Origin: Liquidambar formosana
Taxonomy: Eukaryota > Streptophyta > Magnoliopsida > Saxifragales > Altingiaceae
Reading direction: 5' to 3'
Length of the DNA stretch: 64,000 bases
Assembly (NCBI GenBank): GCA_039720395.1
Contig: CM077833.1
Location: 14,259,133 to 14,323,132, forward strand
Numbering within the stretch: position 1 is the first letter of the stretch; each line of letters begins with the position of its first letter. Shown piece after piece: positions 40,201 through 48,013 of this stretch. The notes beneath the pieces were generated by a model, which saw only the letters and a program-made list of their open reading frames with translations, had not been told where the DNA came from and did no database searches. Position numbers and translations under genes: made by a program.

Positions 40201-43200
40201 AAATAAAAATTGCCTTGTCATTATTAGCTGAGTGGTAGTCCCACACAAAGGAACCCCCCACTACCCCAGAATCCCAGATATATCAAGTATTTCTCACATA
40301 TACTAATGCTTCTAACTACCTTCCACACTATCTTTATCCCAAGACATCACCACGGACGAGTCTTCTTCAACCGAAAAATTGAGAAGCCCCAGACTTTTCT
40401 CATGATGAAGGCCAGTTAAAAGAGTTCAAACCTCAGCTCAATAGCAAATCCTTATGTACACAACACTACTGTCTTCTCTTCTTAAGATACCACCTATACC
40501 AATTTGGCCCGGATTACCTGCGAACACCCATCAAAATTAAACTTAGCTTTACCCACGGGGAGAGGGGACTAAGCGCACACTAAAGAATTTGGTGTGGAGG
40601 AACAAACTGCAACCAAATCCCCAATGGTTAAGGAAAGGGGAGTCCTGTAGAATTCTCTCAATGTTGACACCCAACAAGAGAACATAGCCCAAATTTGATC
40701 CCATGCAGCCCCAACACTGCTTTTAGTATCCTCAAAGATTCTAGTATTCCTTTTGAACCAAATAATCCAAACCGTAGCCATAGTAGTGCAATCCATAAGA
40801 CCCTATGATGCAGATGAAATTTAGAAGATTTGCAAAGGTTATGTGGGCCCCACCGACACGACAATCACTCCACCATAGGTGGCGCATGAAGAGGAGTACC
40901 TCTCGTGGGTGTAAGGTTGAACCATGTTGGTTCTAGCTTTTGAGGTATTTTAGTAATTTTACATATTTAGGTTTGTTTGGTTATAAGTTGGGTCAATTCC
41001 TATCCTTGTTAGGAATTAGTTGAGTCCTTTCAAAATTTAGAAAGTCTTCTTTTACTATAAGTTTTCTATTCCAAGAACTTTCTATTTTGTTGCACTTTTT
41101 ATTTTCTATTAGTTTCTACTTTAAGTCTTATTCAATTATACGAAGAAGATTATTTTAATTGTTTTAGTAGGAGTCCCAATTTAGAAAGTAAGAGTCGACA
41201 AATAATAAAATTTAGAAAGTGAGTCATATGGTTATCTATATAAGCAAGGCTTGTAAACACAATTCTCCAATTTATTAATAAAATTTCCTTCAACTCTTAC
41301 ATTAATTAGTGGTGAGACTCCATTGATTCTCTTCTAGGTGAGACTCCTAGAAACCCTTGGTGAGACTCCAAGGTATCCTTCTTCTTCTTCTTCTTCTTCT
41401 TCTTCTTCTTCTTTAATTTTATTTACAGCACTAGTGTAATTATTTTAACCCACAGGCCGCAACCAACCCTCTCCTTAGCCTCTATCCTAAACCCTTACTT
41501 TTCACCATAAACCCTAACCCTACCTTTCCATACACTTAACCATTGAAAAACCTTAAAATACTCATTCTGTCCAAAATTTCCAGCAACATTTTTCTTTTGA
41601 TTTCACCCAATATTCACCCTTAAACCTTTACCAAATCAACCCTTATTCCATCCATAAAACCTAATACCACCACCCGTTTCATAAAATCCAAAGAGAACAA
41701 GGTTTTAGCCCACCTACACTTGATTTTAGGTAACCTTATACTTGACTTTAATAGTTTCCGCCTACCTCTTCTTCTGCCAAAACCAGGAAAAGAAGCCTCC
41801 AAGAGAGAAGGAAAGTGCCAAGGAGAACTCGAAACGGTGCCTGCCAAATAAACTACTCAATTCCAAACTATTGAAGAAGGAGCAATGGAGAAAAAGATGA
41901 TCCCCCATTGAATTAGCGACACAGCACAACACAAAGATATTAGGATAAAGTGCTCCTTTTGGTCTCATCTTCTAAAACAACAGAGGGGTTAACTTTGCCA
42001 TGGCCACTGTCCAAGCTAAAGCCTTTACCCAGATCAAAGTAAAACAAGAAGAAGAGGGTTCAGAATTCAGAAGGGAAGCCAGGAGCCTGAAGAAAGTATG
42101 ACACAGAAAAATACCATTAGGTTCAAGAATACAACATCTCTCGTCAACAAAATTCGAAGAAAAGTAAACATCTTTGGTGAGAAGGAGAGAGGAAAGCTCA
42201 TCACTCTCAAGATCATATAAAATTCCAAGAATAGATATTACCAGAAGAACAACAAGATTAGCAATAGTATCATCCTATCCTCCAGAACAAAGCTGACAAA
42301 GCCTAGAAAACAGGGTTTTAAGAGGTGTATCACCAACATGAGCGTCTTCACAAAAGGAAATTCTCAAACCATCACCTATCATGAACTTAATATGCTTGAA
42401 AAAGAGAAGTACACATTGTATAACAAATTTCCAAGGTGAAGAATTTGTGGCCCTGGATGCATCATTGGAGTCCCAACCGTTGTGGTGCAAGCCATACTAA
42501 GAATAACTAAGTGCCAAAAAGTGCCTTGCTTCTTAAGAAATCTCCTCAACCACTTCTCTACAAGAGCAATGGTACAGTACCCAATCAACCAAGTGATCTC
42601 GTTTTGTCCTCACCAAAAATTGACCAAAGAAAATCCCTTTGAATTTTCTCAATGTCCTTCGCCACTTCAACAACAATCTTAAAAAGAGACATAATAGGTG
42701 GGGATATTTGCCAAAGCAAATTGAATGGGGGTAATCCTGCACCCAAGAGAGATATAAGTATATAACCTCCCTTCCAACTAGTGAGCATCCTATTACTATT
42801 CTCCACAACAACTTTCCAAACCTTGGGAGCCCTAGGGTCGCCACTCAAAGGGAGACCTAAGTATTTCATAGACCAAAAACAAACAGAGCAACCAAAAGAG
42901 TAGACAATACCCCTAATCTTATTATCCTCCATATTAATGCCTACAACTTCTTCCACATGGACACTTCAAAATGTGCTAAGTAATAATGCCAGTCACACGT
43001 GACATGGGTGTGGGTTCTCCTGCCGACCACTTCAAAATAATGAAAAATCTTTTAAAAAGTAGACGAATCTGACACCTGGACACATACCTGCACCCAACCC
43101 TCATACCTAAGTCCATGTAACATAGCCTACAACAATGCTCTTGTTAAGATTAAGGGGTTAGCCTAGTGACAAGTCAAGCCTTAATAAGCACCTCAGGATG

Positions 43201-44117
43201 CATAGTTCAAGTGTTCAAAAAGCCACAAAATCATTTGATCCCCTTTGGAGCTACCTGGCTACCCCCAGGCCCAAAGGGCCCACTAATTGCCCATGCGTAT
43301 GGTAGGTTGGACTACAAGTTTTTGATGGATTAATGTGGCCAAGCTCCCAGACACCCTTGTTATCCAGGAAAAAAAAATGATTTGATCCTAAGGCCAGAAA
43401 TAACCTTAAACGGTTCTAAAATAAGCCCAAAATTAGCAAACTTCTCCTCATTAACAAAACAAAATAACATAGTTTCAAGGATCCAACACGCCCTATCCAT
43501 TTGCCCCCCCCCCCCCCCCCGGCGGGGGACACACGAATTGTATATACTGTCTGAATGAAGTCATCAACTCTCTTTCCAGTTCCCAATCATTAAAATCTCT
43601 CTCAAAGATAAGTCCCACCTAATCAAGTTGCTCTCTCCTACCAAGTAATGACTTTATGTATACTACTCAAACCAAGTATTAGCAAACAATAAAAACCATG
43701 GGACCTCATCTTACATATGCATAATTAGTTTGTCCATAAATAAAGAAAAAGGTCTAAAAGTAAATTATAAATCCTATTTGTAAGCCTTCCTTCTGCAACT
43801 GGAAACTTGACTCTCCTCCAATTGTTCTCACGCTAATTTCAACTCCACCATACATGTCCTTAATCATGTAAAGATAACCAGTTGCTAGTTGATACTCATT
43901 TTTATTCTGAAACTCCAAATTACCTGGCACCACATGCTTTCTCTAGGTCAATAATGAACAAATGCATGCATCATGACTCACATATGCATCATCTATCCCT
44001 TCAATTTTAAATCAAAGTGAGCAATATCTTTCAATTAATCATAAACATGCACTCACCACATCGATTTGTGATGTAGAGTCAAGACAATTCAATCATAAAG
44101 CACTTCATTTTTGCTTA

Positions 44118-44155
<38 letters not shown>

Positions 44156-47100
44156 GGGGGAATTTTAGATTGGTTGGGCTATGGAAAAAAAATTACAGTT
44201 CAACACAAATTATTACTAACTTCCCAGTAAATGACTACTATAACCAAGATGACTACTAACTGTAATTATTTTCCTGTAGCCCAACCAATCTTAAAGTCCC
44301 CCTTTATTCATTTATATATAGGATGGTGGTCAAGTAGGACGTGCTAATAGAAGTTATATCAGCACCTGCATGGGGGTTGTACCATGTGCATTGGTGGGTT
44401 ACAAGGTACATTGGGCCCATGAATGGTGCTGACAATACTTATATCAACACATCCCTACTTGACTGGGAATGTTTATTTATATATGTGTATATACATGTGT
44501 GTATGTATGCATATAAATGTTATTAAAAATATTACTGCAAAAATATGATGCTGCCAAAGTTGTAAATATTTATACCACATACTCTTAAATGAAGCACTAG
44601 ACAAAAATATCTCACCTTCTATAGCTGAATACAGGAGGTCTACCAAAGAAATGTAGGAAAGCAGTTTGAAAATGAGGACTTGAAAGCCACGGTGTTGCCA
44701 AATACCTGAATTTATCAAGGAACAACACTTTAAAAGATAAATAATCCTCACAATCTTTCATATCAAATACTAACACTACACTCACAGAGGCCCCAATTGT
44801 TTCATCAGAGAGAAATTCCAAGATAAATTTTACCACCATTAAATATATATATATATATCCTAACACAGACAAAAATCCATTCATAAAGCTAACTAGAGAA
44901 AAATCCAATATATGCTTGTGCATGCATATGTGATTGAAACAGCAACATAGGCCTCCAAGTTTTAACAAATAGTGTCTCCCTACAGAACAGGCAAGTAAGC
45001 TTTAATGGCTCATTTAAAACAATCACATCATCTCCTATACAAAACATCATTTAATACCAGGGCCGGCTCAATAGCTAGTAAAGCGGCAGCCTTAAGCCCC
45101 CGGCTCCTTAGGCCTCAACCATCTCATTAAAAATTCCATGTACAAAAGGCCCCATTCAAAATTTTCGCCTTAGGCCCACTAAAAAAGGGCCTCATTAAAA
45201 ATATTAGCCTTAGGCCACAATTTGTATTGGGCTGCTCCTGTTTAACACAGAAGTAAATATTGTCGTATGAATCACAAAAAGATTCTTGCATGTAAGATCA
45301 AAGTGCACTTTTCATGATGATGCAGGAACCTTCAAAATTCAACATTATAAATAATACAGGCTAGGGTTGGCTGTAATATAGCTTAGGGGTGAGAAAGAAT
45401 TGGTACTACAGAGTTTTAGTTGTAGAATTAGGGGGGTTTCTTTTCTTTTTCTTCGTTTTTTTTCCTTTTTTTTCCCTTTTTATTCTTTTTAAAATGAAGA
45501 ATTACGTGTTTTAGGGGCTTTATTGAAGGTTTAAGTTACTGTTACTGTATAAACTAAACAAATGTGTGTAATTGTCAAGAAATTAAAGTGAGGAGACAGT
45601 AGGTGTAGTGTAATCGCATAAAAAGGAAAAAAAAATCCCAAATAAATGTTGTATGTTTAAATTAGTGAGGAGATAGTAGATCATATGTTCCTATATTGTT
45701 CGGTGGCCAAGGAGCATTGAGACATCTTTCTTGCTTTACTTGGTCCCTTTTGGGTAATGCCAAGGATGGTGAAGGAACCTCTTGCATCGTGGTGATTCAC
45801 ATGAAGAAGGAAGAACTATAAGTTATTTGGAAAGCTCTTTATTCTTGATGAGGTTCCTTTTCATGTATTACTCCCCTTTATTCTTCTCATTTTGGTTCAA
45901 CCAGTAGAATTTCACCCTTATCAAAAAAATATTTTCAACAAATCAAGAGGAAAGAAAAAGAGATGAGCACAGAGAAAAACAAGAAGAAGAAAAAGAGAAG
46001 TCCTGGCACTCACAGAGTCCAGACTTAATATAAAGTCATAAATTCTCAATGAATATTCAAGCTCCTCCAAAAGACACGATTACATCCTTTATTTATAAAT
46101 TATAAACCCCAATAATAGTAATTAAAAGCCTTCAAATCAAATAAATTGTACGGAGTAATCATCAATTAAAAACCTAGTAGAAGAACCTGAGAAGACTGAA
46201 AGACATTTTTTAATAAACTGCTAAGATCGCACAAACTGTACCCGCCACAGTAATTCACTTTAGTAACTTCTTGCTAAAACAAAATTTATTTCATATGCAA
46301 TTGACAATATTGACTACATAATTCAAATTACTAGAAAATTACCTGATTGTAACCTCCATATAAATCATAATCATCCCAATACAAAGAATATCCCCAATAA
46401 ACTCACTTTTTTTCCATTTTCACTAGCATCCTCTAGATAAGAAGAGGGAACAGATTGACCTCCTTGGCAAAGTTCAAAATAAGGAAACAACCTCTTACTA
46501 CAAAGACCTAGGAATGCAACGAAAACCTAGGAATGCACCTGTACGTAAGAGTGAACTAATTCAAGTCAAAGGCCTTGAAAGGTAGTGAGAGATAACATGG
46601 CTAGTGGTAGTAAGAAACGACATGTGTATTAAGGATTTATTGCAATATGAGCGATTTTCTTCAATGCACATTAGCTACCCTCGCTTCAAAACACTTTGTC
46701 CTAAATCATGAATCCTCTTTTACCATTTAGCTATAATAAAGGTTTCACCTCTAACCACATTATTTTGGGCTTTCCACTTCCCCTTTTGTTGCCTTTAACT
46801 TGAATCAAATCACTCCTATGCACTGGTTGCATTCCCATTATAGCTTTTCATCTTCCTTAGAAGTTGGCTGTCGGATTATGTGCTTACACTCCACTTTGTT
46901 ATTTAATTATTCATTTTACATCATATGCTATGTATTATAAACATGACAACTTTATTAGAACACTACATTTTAATAGTAGCACGCACATCAGCAATAATTT
47001 AGAAGTTCTCTTTGAAATACATTCCTCATCATTTTTCAATACTTTTAAAGTTACTTATATCGGCTACAGTCTGCCATTCTTCGCACGGAATAGATGCTAT

Positions 47101-47752
47101 TGATTAATATTCACCAAGTTTCAAACATAATATATCCATGGAGATAAAAGGGCACATTATCCCTTTTGGTCGCCAAGAAAGCTGATGAAAAATAAAACAG
47201 AAAAAAAAGAAAAAAAAAAACAAAAATCTCAAGTTTCATGTTTTAAATCGTTTCTGTTTCGAAAAAGTGAAACTTTAAGCAAAGAGTTCTCTTGGGTTAG
47301 ATTTAAAATTTAAATTCCCTCTCTTGTACTTAAATTTTCTTAGGAAACAAAAATGATTTGCTTTCTTAAGGTTCCATTTGGTTGCTGATAAACTACAGAA
47401 AAACGAGAGGAAAAATCAAAACTCTTCATTTGCCCGGTAAACATTTTCCGCCGAAACAAAGGAAGCCTTTAAAACCAAAGGTTGGACAACTCTACCTCCC
47501 ACGAAGAACCCGACACTTGGAAACGACGCCGTCGTAGATGTCGGAGCAGGAATTAAACGTCAGAGACACAGGATTCCCTCTGCACCCGGAAAAGAGATCT
47601 TGGAAGAAATGAATCTCCAAGAAATTGTAGAGAAAAACAAAAGAAACAAACTGGAACGCCAAAAAATAGTGCCAAATCGGTATCATCGAGGCCGCTTGAA
47701 ACAAGAGTTCGTACGCATTGGCGGGTGCTTCCGCCGAATCAACGCAATCCAT
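16762..47752 (-). CDS. EMB8/YheT-type alpha/beta-hydrolase, 14 exons over 31 kb
   Basis: Exons, 5' to 3': 47752-47496, 44705-44616, 39907-39846, 35136-35036, 32507-32418, 26872-26750, 25251-25174, 23229-23144, 22937-22889, 18503-18447, 18367-18237, 18154-18071, 17509-17440, 17226-16762. All introns are GT-AG and phases match throughout, giving 1743 bp and 580 aa. A hydrophobic segment at residues 23-45 and another at 542-565 suggest membrane anchoring. The hydrolase core includes IPGLTSD, NHRGLGG, the nucleophile elbow GTSIGAN (Ser235), ISAMDDP (Asp360/361) and HGGHLAFFEG (likely His390), so the triad is intact. The family (plant EMB8-like, bacterial YheT, animal ABHD1/3) hydrolyses lipid or short acyl esters; the plant substrate is unsettled. 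The order of conserved blocks matches my memory of Arabidopsis At1g34340. The C-terminal exon is acidic, low-complexity and less conserved. Introns reach 5.5 kb and are full of transposons. Confidence 0.92.
17510..18070 (-). other. Intron 12 of the hydrolase gene
   Basis: 561 bp between VW and WVRAVDEF codons. No repeat or gene recognised. The short open frames at 17563-17864 are intronic. Confidence 0.7.
18504..19186. other. 5'-proximal part of the interval between exons 10 and 9, nothing identified
   Basis: AT-rich intronic DNA of the hydrolase gene (intron 9 runs 18504-22888). No element ends or coding domains are visible in this part. Confidence 0.5.
19187..19490 (+). mobile_element. TRIM-like short-LTR element, left LTR plus interior
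   Basis: A 112-bp LTR (19187-19298) starts TGTTGGAAAGTACC and ends AAAATTAACA. TGGTATTAGAGC follows directly (19299-19310), a one-mismatch match to the initiator-Met tRNA primer site TGGTATCAGAGC. About 190 bp further on is a purine-rich stretch (about 19472-19487) that could be the polypurine tract. The 3' LTR is not recognisable, because the sequence runs into poly(A) at 19509. The LTR closely matches both LTRs of the element at 30403-30735. There is no coding capacity, as expected of a TRIM. Confidence 0.7.
19995..20155 (+). mobile_element. tRNA-derived SINE-like sequence
   Basis: It contains a box A-like GTCTAGTGCAATGGTAA and, about 40 bp later, a degenerate box B (GTTTGAGTATT), followed by a body ending CCAGCACTAGG and a T-rich stretch. 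That layout is typical of plant tRNA-derived SINEs. I see no clear target duplication. Confidence 0.5.
20270..20465 (+). repeat. Dispersed repeat shared with 50145-50350 in reverse
   Basis: TATGTATTTTAATGTTAT, then TTATTTGCTCAG, TTTTTTGCACCC and ATACACCAC-type phrases occur in the same order as in the reverse complement of 50145-50350. The match continues into ATTTACAATATTTGATTCTA. The second copy is inside the hAT-like element at 50000-51407, so this is probably a fragment of a related element or of something captured in it. Confidence 0.6.
20466..21292. other. Intronic DNA, nothing identified
   Basis: Part of intron 9 of the hydrolase gene. It ends in a degenerate CTTTT microsatellite (21230-21278). 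No coding or transposon signal otherwise. Confidence 0.4.
21293..22685. mobile_element. Long-TIR DNA element with gene-like interior (Pack-MULE-like)
   Basis: The left end (21293-21404) and right end (22595-22685) are inverted repeats of about 90-110 bp. Both contain, reading inward, AATGCAAAAAA, a CCCC-rich block, TATTATTACCCATTTTGCAGG and a long C run, then CCCCCCATATT. The interior (about 21530-22450) is more GC-rich and has several overlapping open frames (21533-21865, 21896-22204, 22104-22454) with serine/proline/arginine-rich translations but no domain I recognise. Long TIRs with an interior of different composition suggest a Mutator-like non-autonomous element that may carry captured gene pieces. 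No clear 9-bp target duplication is visible among the flanking A/T runs. Confidence 0.6.
23309..23519 (-). other. Unexplained ~69-codon open stretch inside intron 7
   Basis: On the minus strand an open frame reads TVFRYTAKDIPKGC, then DMHPCEPNYATSS and KLTKHFEDSITISP, ending in VYHF and a stop. It is followed within the frame by a consensus-like donor (GTG then GTAAGG, about 23340). The composition looks protein-like. The exons either side (ending DLL and starting IGDRF) join in frame without it, so it is not needed for the hydrolase. It may be a cryptic or alternative exon, a fragment of an inserted gene, or chance. Confidence 0.25.
23832..24086 (-). mobile_element. tRNA-derived SINE with 13-bp target duplication
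   Basis: On the minus strand the element starts near 24073 with a box A (GTAGCCCAGTTGGTAAG, 24046-24062) and a box B (GGTTCGATTCC, 23997-24007) at tRNA-like spacing. It then runs through a tRNA-unrelated body and ends in a 21-base A tail (T run 23849-23869 on the plus strand). TTCAGCACCACAT is present on both sides (23832-23844 and 24074-24086). This is a complete, fairly young SINE of about 225 bp in intron 7 of the hydrolase gene. Confidence 0.9.
24087..25173. other. Intron 7 remainder with poly(G) run
   Basis: Mostly unremarkable intronic DNA. A run of 22 G (24869-24890) after an A-rich stretch is the only striking feature, followed by GGTGG repeats. Confidence 0.5.
25252..26749 (-). other. 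Intron 6 of the hydrolase gene
   Basis: 1498 bp. Around 26465-26600 the phrase GGCACCATTTGGTTAGCACTT, with a second TGGTTAGGTACTT nearby, resembles the end of a small hAT-type MITE, but no matching far end is found. Otherwise nothing is identified. Confidence 0.5.
26873..29331. other. Intron 5, exon-6-proximal part
   Basis: No gene recognised. It has a GA repeat at about 27984-28001 and a poly(T) run at 28228-28260. A 112-codon leucine/phenylalanine-rich frame at 28393-28731 is T-rich translation without a domain. The frame at 27127-27387 is likewise unassigned. Confidence 0.4.
29332..29547 (-). repeat. Solo-LTR-like repeat, sister of 52457-52678
   Basis: The reverse complement of this stretch aligns along its whole length with 52457-52678. 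Both start TTTGGAGGTGTAAG, contain CTAGCCAA and TTTTGGAGGTT and a TTAACTTTATRGGCTCTT phrase, and end with GGCTTCCT then a GT-rich run. A further partial copy of the tail lies at about 29575-29645. It probably derives from a retrotransposon LTR; termini are not defined. Confidence 0.6.
29955..30402 (+). pseudogene. Ty1/copia RNase H remnant
   Basis: With stops and small shifts, the plus strand reads in order: a DADW-type start, a SSYCMLLGG-like stretch, KSSVEA then YRAMADTT, a YCDNQATRYIANNP stretch, FHEEAKHIDVKCH, and a VGDVFTKAL tail. These are the standard landmarks of copia RNase H. The frame is broken by an in-frame stop before YRAMA and by others downstream, so it is dead. Its polypurine tract is found about 350 bp later at 30751-30763, displaced by the short-LTR insertion at 30403-30735. 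Confidence 0.85.
30403..30735 (-). mobile_element. Complete TRIM-like element nested in a copia remnant
   Basis: Two direct repeats of 110 and 112 bp (30403-30512 and 30624-30735) flank a 111-bp interior. Read on the minus strand, the upstream LTR ends in AACA and is followed at once by CGGTATCAAAGCTTG (30611-30623), a variant of the initiator-Met tRNA primer site. The interior ends in ACTTGAGGGGGAG (30513-30525) as polypurine tract, directly before the second LTR, which starts TGTTAGAAAGTTCC. Both replication signals and both LTRs are present but nothing is coded, so it meets the definition of a TRIM. It sits between copia RNase H and that element's own polypurine tract. A clear target duplication is not evident. 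Confidence 0.85.
30751..30763 (+). other. Polypurine tract of the interrupted copia element
   Basis: GGTTGAGGGGGAG is followed by CATTAGGAATTATG, which looks like a slightly mutated TGTTAGGAATT LTR start. It is on the same strand as the RNase H remnant upstream and belongs to that older element. Confidence 0.7.
30764..31514. other. Probable decayed copia 3' LTR and flank
   Basis: This follows the polypurine tract and should begin as LTR. No second copy exists in the window to define it. Around 31400-31480 there are two short inverted phrases, GATTGATGGTTG and CAACCATCAATC. Confidence 0.35.
31515..31978 (+). mobile_element. LINE 3' fragment with poly(A) tail
   Basis: The open frame 31515-31856 carries VVWRMVPYDIFWCIWRERN, then LKAFEG and HFLDSLK, the conserved end of plant L1-type ORF2 proteins after the zinc-binding region. 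It is followed by a 100-bp 3' end and a run of A (about 31957-31978). A sister fragment on the other strand is at 38938-39160. It is 5'-truncated, as is usual for LINEs. Confidence 0.8.
31979..33185. other. Intronic DNA around exon 5
   Basis: This contains hydrolase exon 5 at 32418-32507. At 32810-32900 there is a diverged copy of most of that exon and its downstream border (CCAATCCTCGGTTG...CCATCCACATTGTACCATATTGAAAGCAAGATG), described as a finding. Otherwise nothing is identified. Confidence 0.6.
32812..32905 (-). pseudogene. Degenerate duplicate of hydrolase exon 5
   Basis: About 90 bp on the plus strand (CCAATCCTCGGTTGTCACC, then AAATTCCATCCACATTG, then CCATATTGAAAGCAAGATG and the TACTGCAATACATAT-like border) parallel exon 5 (32418-32507) and its acceptor. 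It has substitutions and small gaps, so it would not code the same residues. It lies about 400 bp upstream of the real exon in transcription order. It is an intragenic exon duplication that has decayed. Confidence 0.75.
33186..33838. mobile_element. TIR element with subterminal GATACG arrays
   Basis: The ends are inverted repeats: CTAGGAAGCACGGATAC (33186-33202) against CTAAGAAGCACGGATAC on the other strand (33822-33838). Inside both ends is a cluster of GGATACG/CGTATCC-type words, dense over about 33205-33385 and again at 33740-33830. The middle is AT-rich with a poly(T) run (33418-33440). It is 653 bp with no coding capacity. I could not find a target duplication, so superfamily assignment is open. 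Confidence 0.7.
33951..34145. repeat. Three degenerate ~70-bp tandem units
   Basis: After a run of C (33951-33964), the phrase GTGGATTCCAACCCCTTAG and variants repeats three times with TCTAAGGYTCC and TTTCGTCT-like sequence between. Copies differ by several bases. Function unknown. Confidence 0.7.
34240..34390. repeat. Two-copy tandem duplication, ~70 bp
   Basis: AAATAACCACTACTATGAAA, then CCCTCATGAAGTACC, then TTCAAACCCTAGTCACACC occur twice in a row (about 34250-34312 and 34328-34388). Near identity suggests a recent duplication. Confidence 0.8.
34391..35035. other. Intron 4 remainder
   Basis: Nothing recognised. A phrase CATATCAATTCA near 34547 and its inverse TGAATTGATATGG near 34620 form a weak dyad. 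Confidence 0.4.
35137..36540. other. Intron 3, first part
   Basis: No gene. Two copies of a phrase GTTATATGTTTCATTATAGAAACTAAAA-type (about 35955 and 36057) are present within 110 bp, a small tandem duplication. The rest is AT-rich. Confidence 0.4.
36541..36945 (+). mobile_element. Possible gypsy-type LTR fragment
   Basis: TGTGATGACCCATTTTAAAA at about 36541 resembles the start of plant gypsy LTRs. It is followed by a GA-rich leader-like stretch (36610-36690) and a TTTTGAGGTAGGGTCATTTTTC phrase that parallels TTTGAGGTAGGTATAATTTTC in the solo LTR (4361-4381). The end is not defined. Confidence 0.4.
37303..38542. mobile_element. hAT-like element with subterminal TCTCG arrays
   Basis: Element body 37311-38534 (1224 bp). 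The left end is CATGGTTCAGAGTCT; the right end, on the other strand, is CAAGGTTCAAAGTCTCG. The flanks are ATTCAGAG (37303-37310) and ATTCATAG (38535-38542), an 8-bp target duplication with one mismatch, which points to the hAT superfamily. Inside both ends lie clusters of TCTCG/CGAGA words (about 37322-37400 and 38310-38525). A 113-codon frame (37873-38214) has no transposase feature, so the element looks non-autonomous. Confidence 0.8.
38535..38937. other. Intronic DNA, nothing identified
   Basis: Intron 3 of the hydrolase gene; a short (TA)n lies at 38800-38814. No gene or element ends. Confidence 0.4.
38938..39160 (-). mobile_element. LINE 3' fragment
   Basis: The minus-strand frame 39135-38938 reads VWKMVPHALFWCIWKERN, then RTFEGVE and a final FVDSLKF. 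It is the same LINE ORF2 terminus as at 31515-31856, in the opposite orientation and diverged. Only the last ~65 codons are readable. Confidence 0.8.
39161..39845. other. Intron 3, end nearest exon 3
   Basis: No feature beyond an AT/GT-rich run around 39775-39815. Confidence 0.4.
39908..40559. other. Intron 2, first part
   Basis: A-rich runs (40076-40150) and no coding signal. Confidence 0.4.
40560..42960 (-). pseudogene. Decayed LINE (L1-type) ORF2, interrupted
   Basis: On the minus strand from 42956 the translation shows the post-RT region of plant LINEs: SMKYLGLPLSGDPRAPKVW, MLTSWKGGY, a SLFKIVVEVAKDIEKIQRDF stretch and LWSIFG. Around 41880-41970 a zinc-binding-type motif follows (CCVANSMGDHLFLHCSF). 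The tail with VWIIWFKRNTRIFED is at 40796-40569. Several frameshifts and stops separate the pieces. About 40890-41460, between body and tail, looks like a different, LTR-like sequence with a (CTT)n microsatellite, so the LINE appears to have been interrupted by a later insertion. Non-functional. Confidence 0.75.
40890..41460 (+). mobile_element. LTR-like insertion with (CTT)n microsatellite
   Basis: This AT-rich stretch splits the LINE remnant. It has TATATAAGCAAGG-like promoter sequence (about 41237), AATAAAATTT shortly after, a threefold GGTGAGACTCC phrase (41310-41370) and a CTT microsatellite (41375-41412). The arrangement resembles the promoter/leader part of a plant LTR, but no partner LTR or target duplication is identified. 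Confidence 0.35.
43140..43378 (+). mobile_element. tRNA-derived SINE-like sequence
   Basis: Box A-like TTAGCCTAGTGACAAGTC and box B-like AGTTCAAGTGTTC lie about 50 bp apart, followed by a body with CCAGGCCCAAAGGGCCC and an A tail (43370-43378). The layout matches the SINE at 23849-24073 but the sequence is more degenerate. No target duplication seen. Confidence 0.55.
43379..44155. other. Intron 2, middle
   Basis: A run of 17 C (43504-43520) is immediately followed by GGCGGGGG. An (AT)n microsatellite (44119-44150) ends the stretch. No gene. Confidence 0.5.
44151..44307. mobile_element. MITE with ~45-bp inverted repeats and TTTAT target duplication
   Basis: Body 44156-44302 (147 bp) starts GGGGGAATTTTAGATTGG and ends CCAATCTTAAAGTCCCCC. 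The inverted repeat extends about 45 bp, through GGTTGGGCTA and AATTACAGTT on the left and their complements on the right. The flanking bases are TTTAT on both sides (44151-44155 and 44303-44307). It could fold into a near-complete hairpin. Superfamily not assigned. Confidence 0.85.
44329..44463. mobile_element. Foldback MITE related to the 15.9-16.3 kb repeat
   Basis: The left end GTCAAGTAGGACGTGCTAAT matches the inverse of ATCCCTACTTGAC at the right end. Inside are AAGTTATATCAGCACC and its partner GGTGCTGACAATACTTATAT. The inner phrases (TTATATCAGCACNTGC, GGGGGTTGTACCATGTGCATT) are shared with the tandem units at 15926-16330, so the three are one family. Confidence 0.7.
44706..45049. other. 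Intron 1, end nearest exon 2
   Basis: No element or gene recognised; a short (AT)n at 44843-44857. Confidence 0.4.
45050..45248. mobile_element. hAT-type MITE with 15-bp TIR and 8-bp target duplication
   Basis: Body 45058-45240 (183 bp). Ends are CAGGGCCGGCTCAAT and, on the other strand, CAGGAGCAGCCCAAT. The flanking 8-mers are TTTAATAC (45050-45057) and TTTAACAC (45241-45248), one mismatch. The interior repeats GCCTTAGGCCCA-like phrases. The CAGGG...TIR and 8-bp duplication fit the hAT superfamily. Confidence 0.85.
45655..45860 (+). pseudogene. LINE ORF2 zinc-binding region fragment
   Basis: The plus strand reads DHMFLYCSVAKEH, an in-frame stop, DIFLALLGPFWVMP, MVKEPLASW and another stop. 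This is the zinc-binding stretch found between RT and the C-terminus of plant LINE ORF2. Only this piece is left. Confidence 0.65.
45861..47495. other. Intron 1, exon-1 side
   Basis: No gene or transposon ends recognised. AT-rich with poly(A) at 47197-47220. A 79-codon frame (46864-47103) is unassigned. Confidence 0.45.
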
Positions 47753-48013
47753 GGAAAGAAAGAGATACAGAAAAGCCCTAGGTTCTGGTAAGCGAATTGT
47801 ATTGCATTAAATTGAATGTGGAATGAAGGGAGCTTGTTGGTAGGTAATAGTTGATGATGGTTTATGATGAAGGGAAGGTGAAATAGTGCCAAAAAAAAAA
47901 AAAGGAAGGGAAGATGAAATGGAGAATGATTGGGCAACTTTCATGCATTTTATAGATGTCATGCTACGTGTCCGAATTTTTATTTGGGGAAAATTACGTG
48001 GACAAAATGACAC
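47753..48013 (-). promoter_or_regulatory. Upstream region of the hydrolase gene
   Basis: The start codon at 47752 has a favourable context (TTTCC-ATG-G). The upstream 60 bases are CT-rich on the minus strand, as is common in plant leaders. I cannot fix a TATA box or transcription start. Confidence 0.35.
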
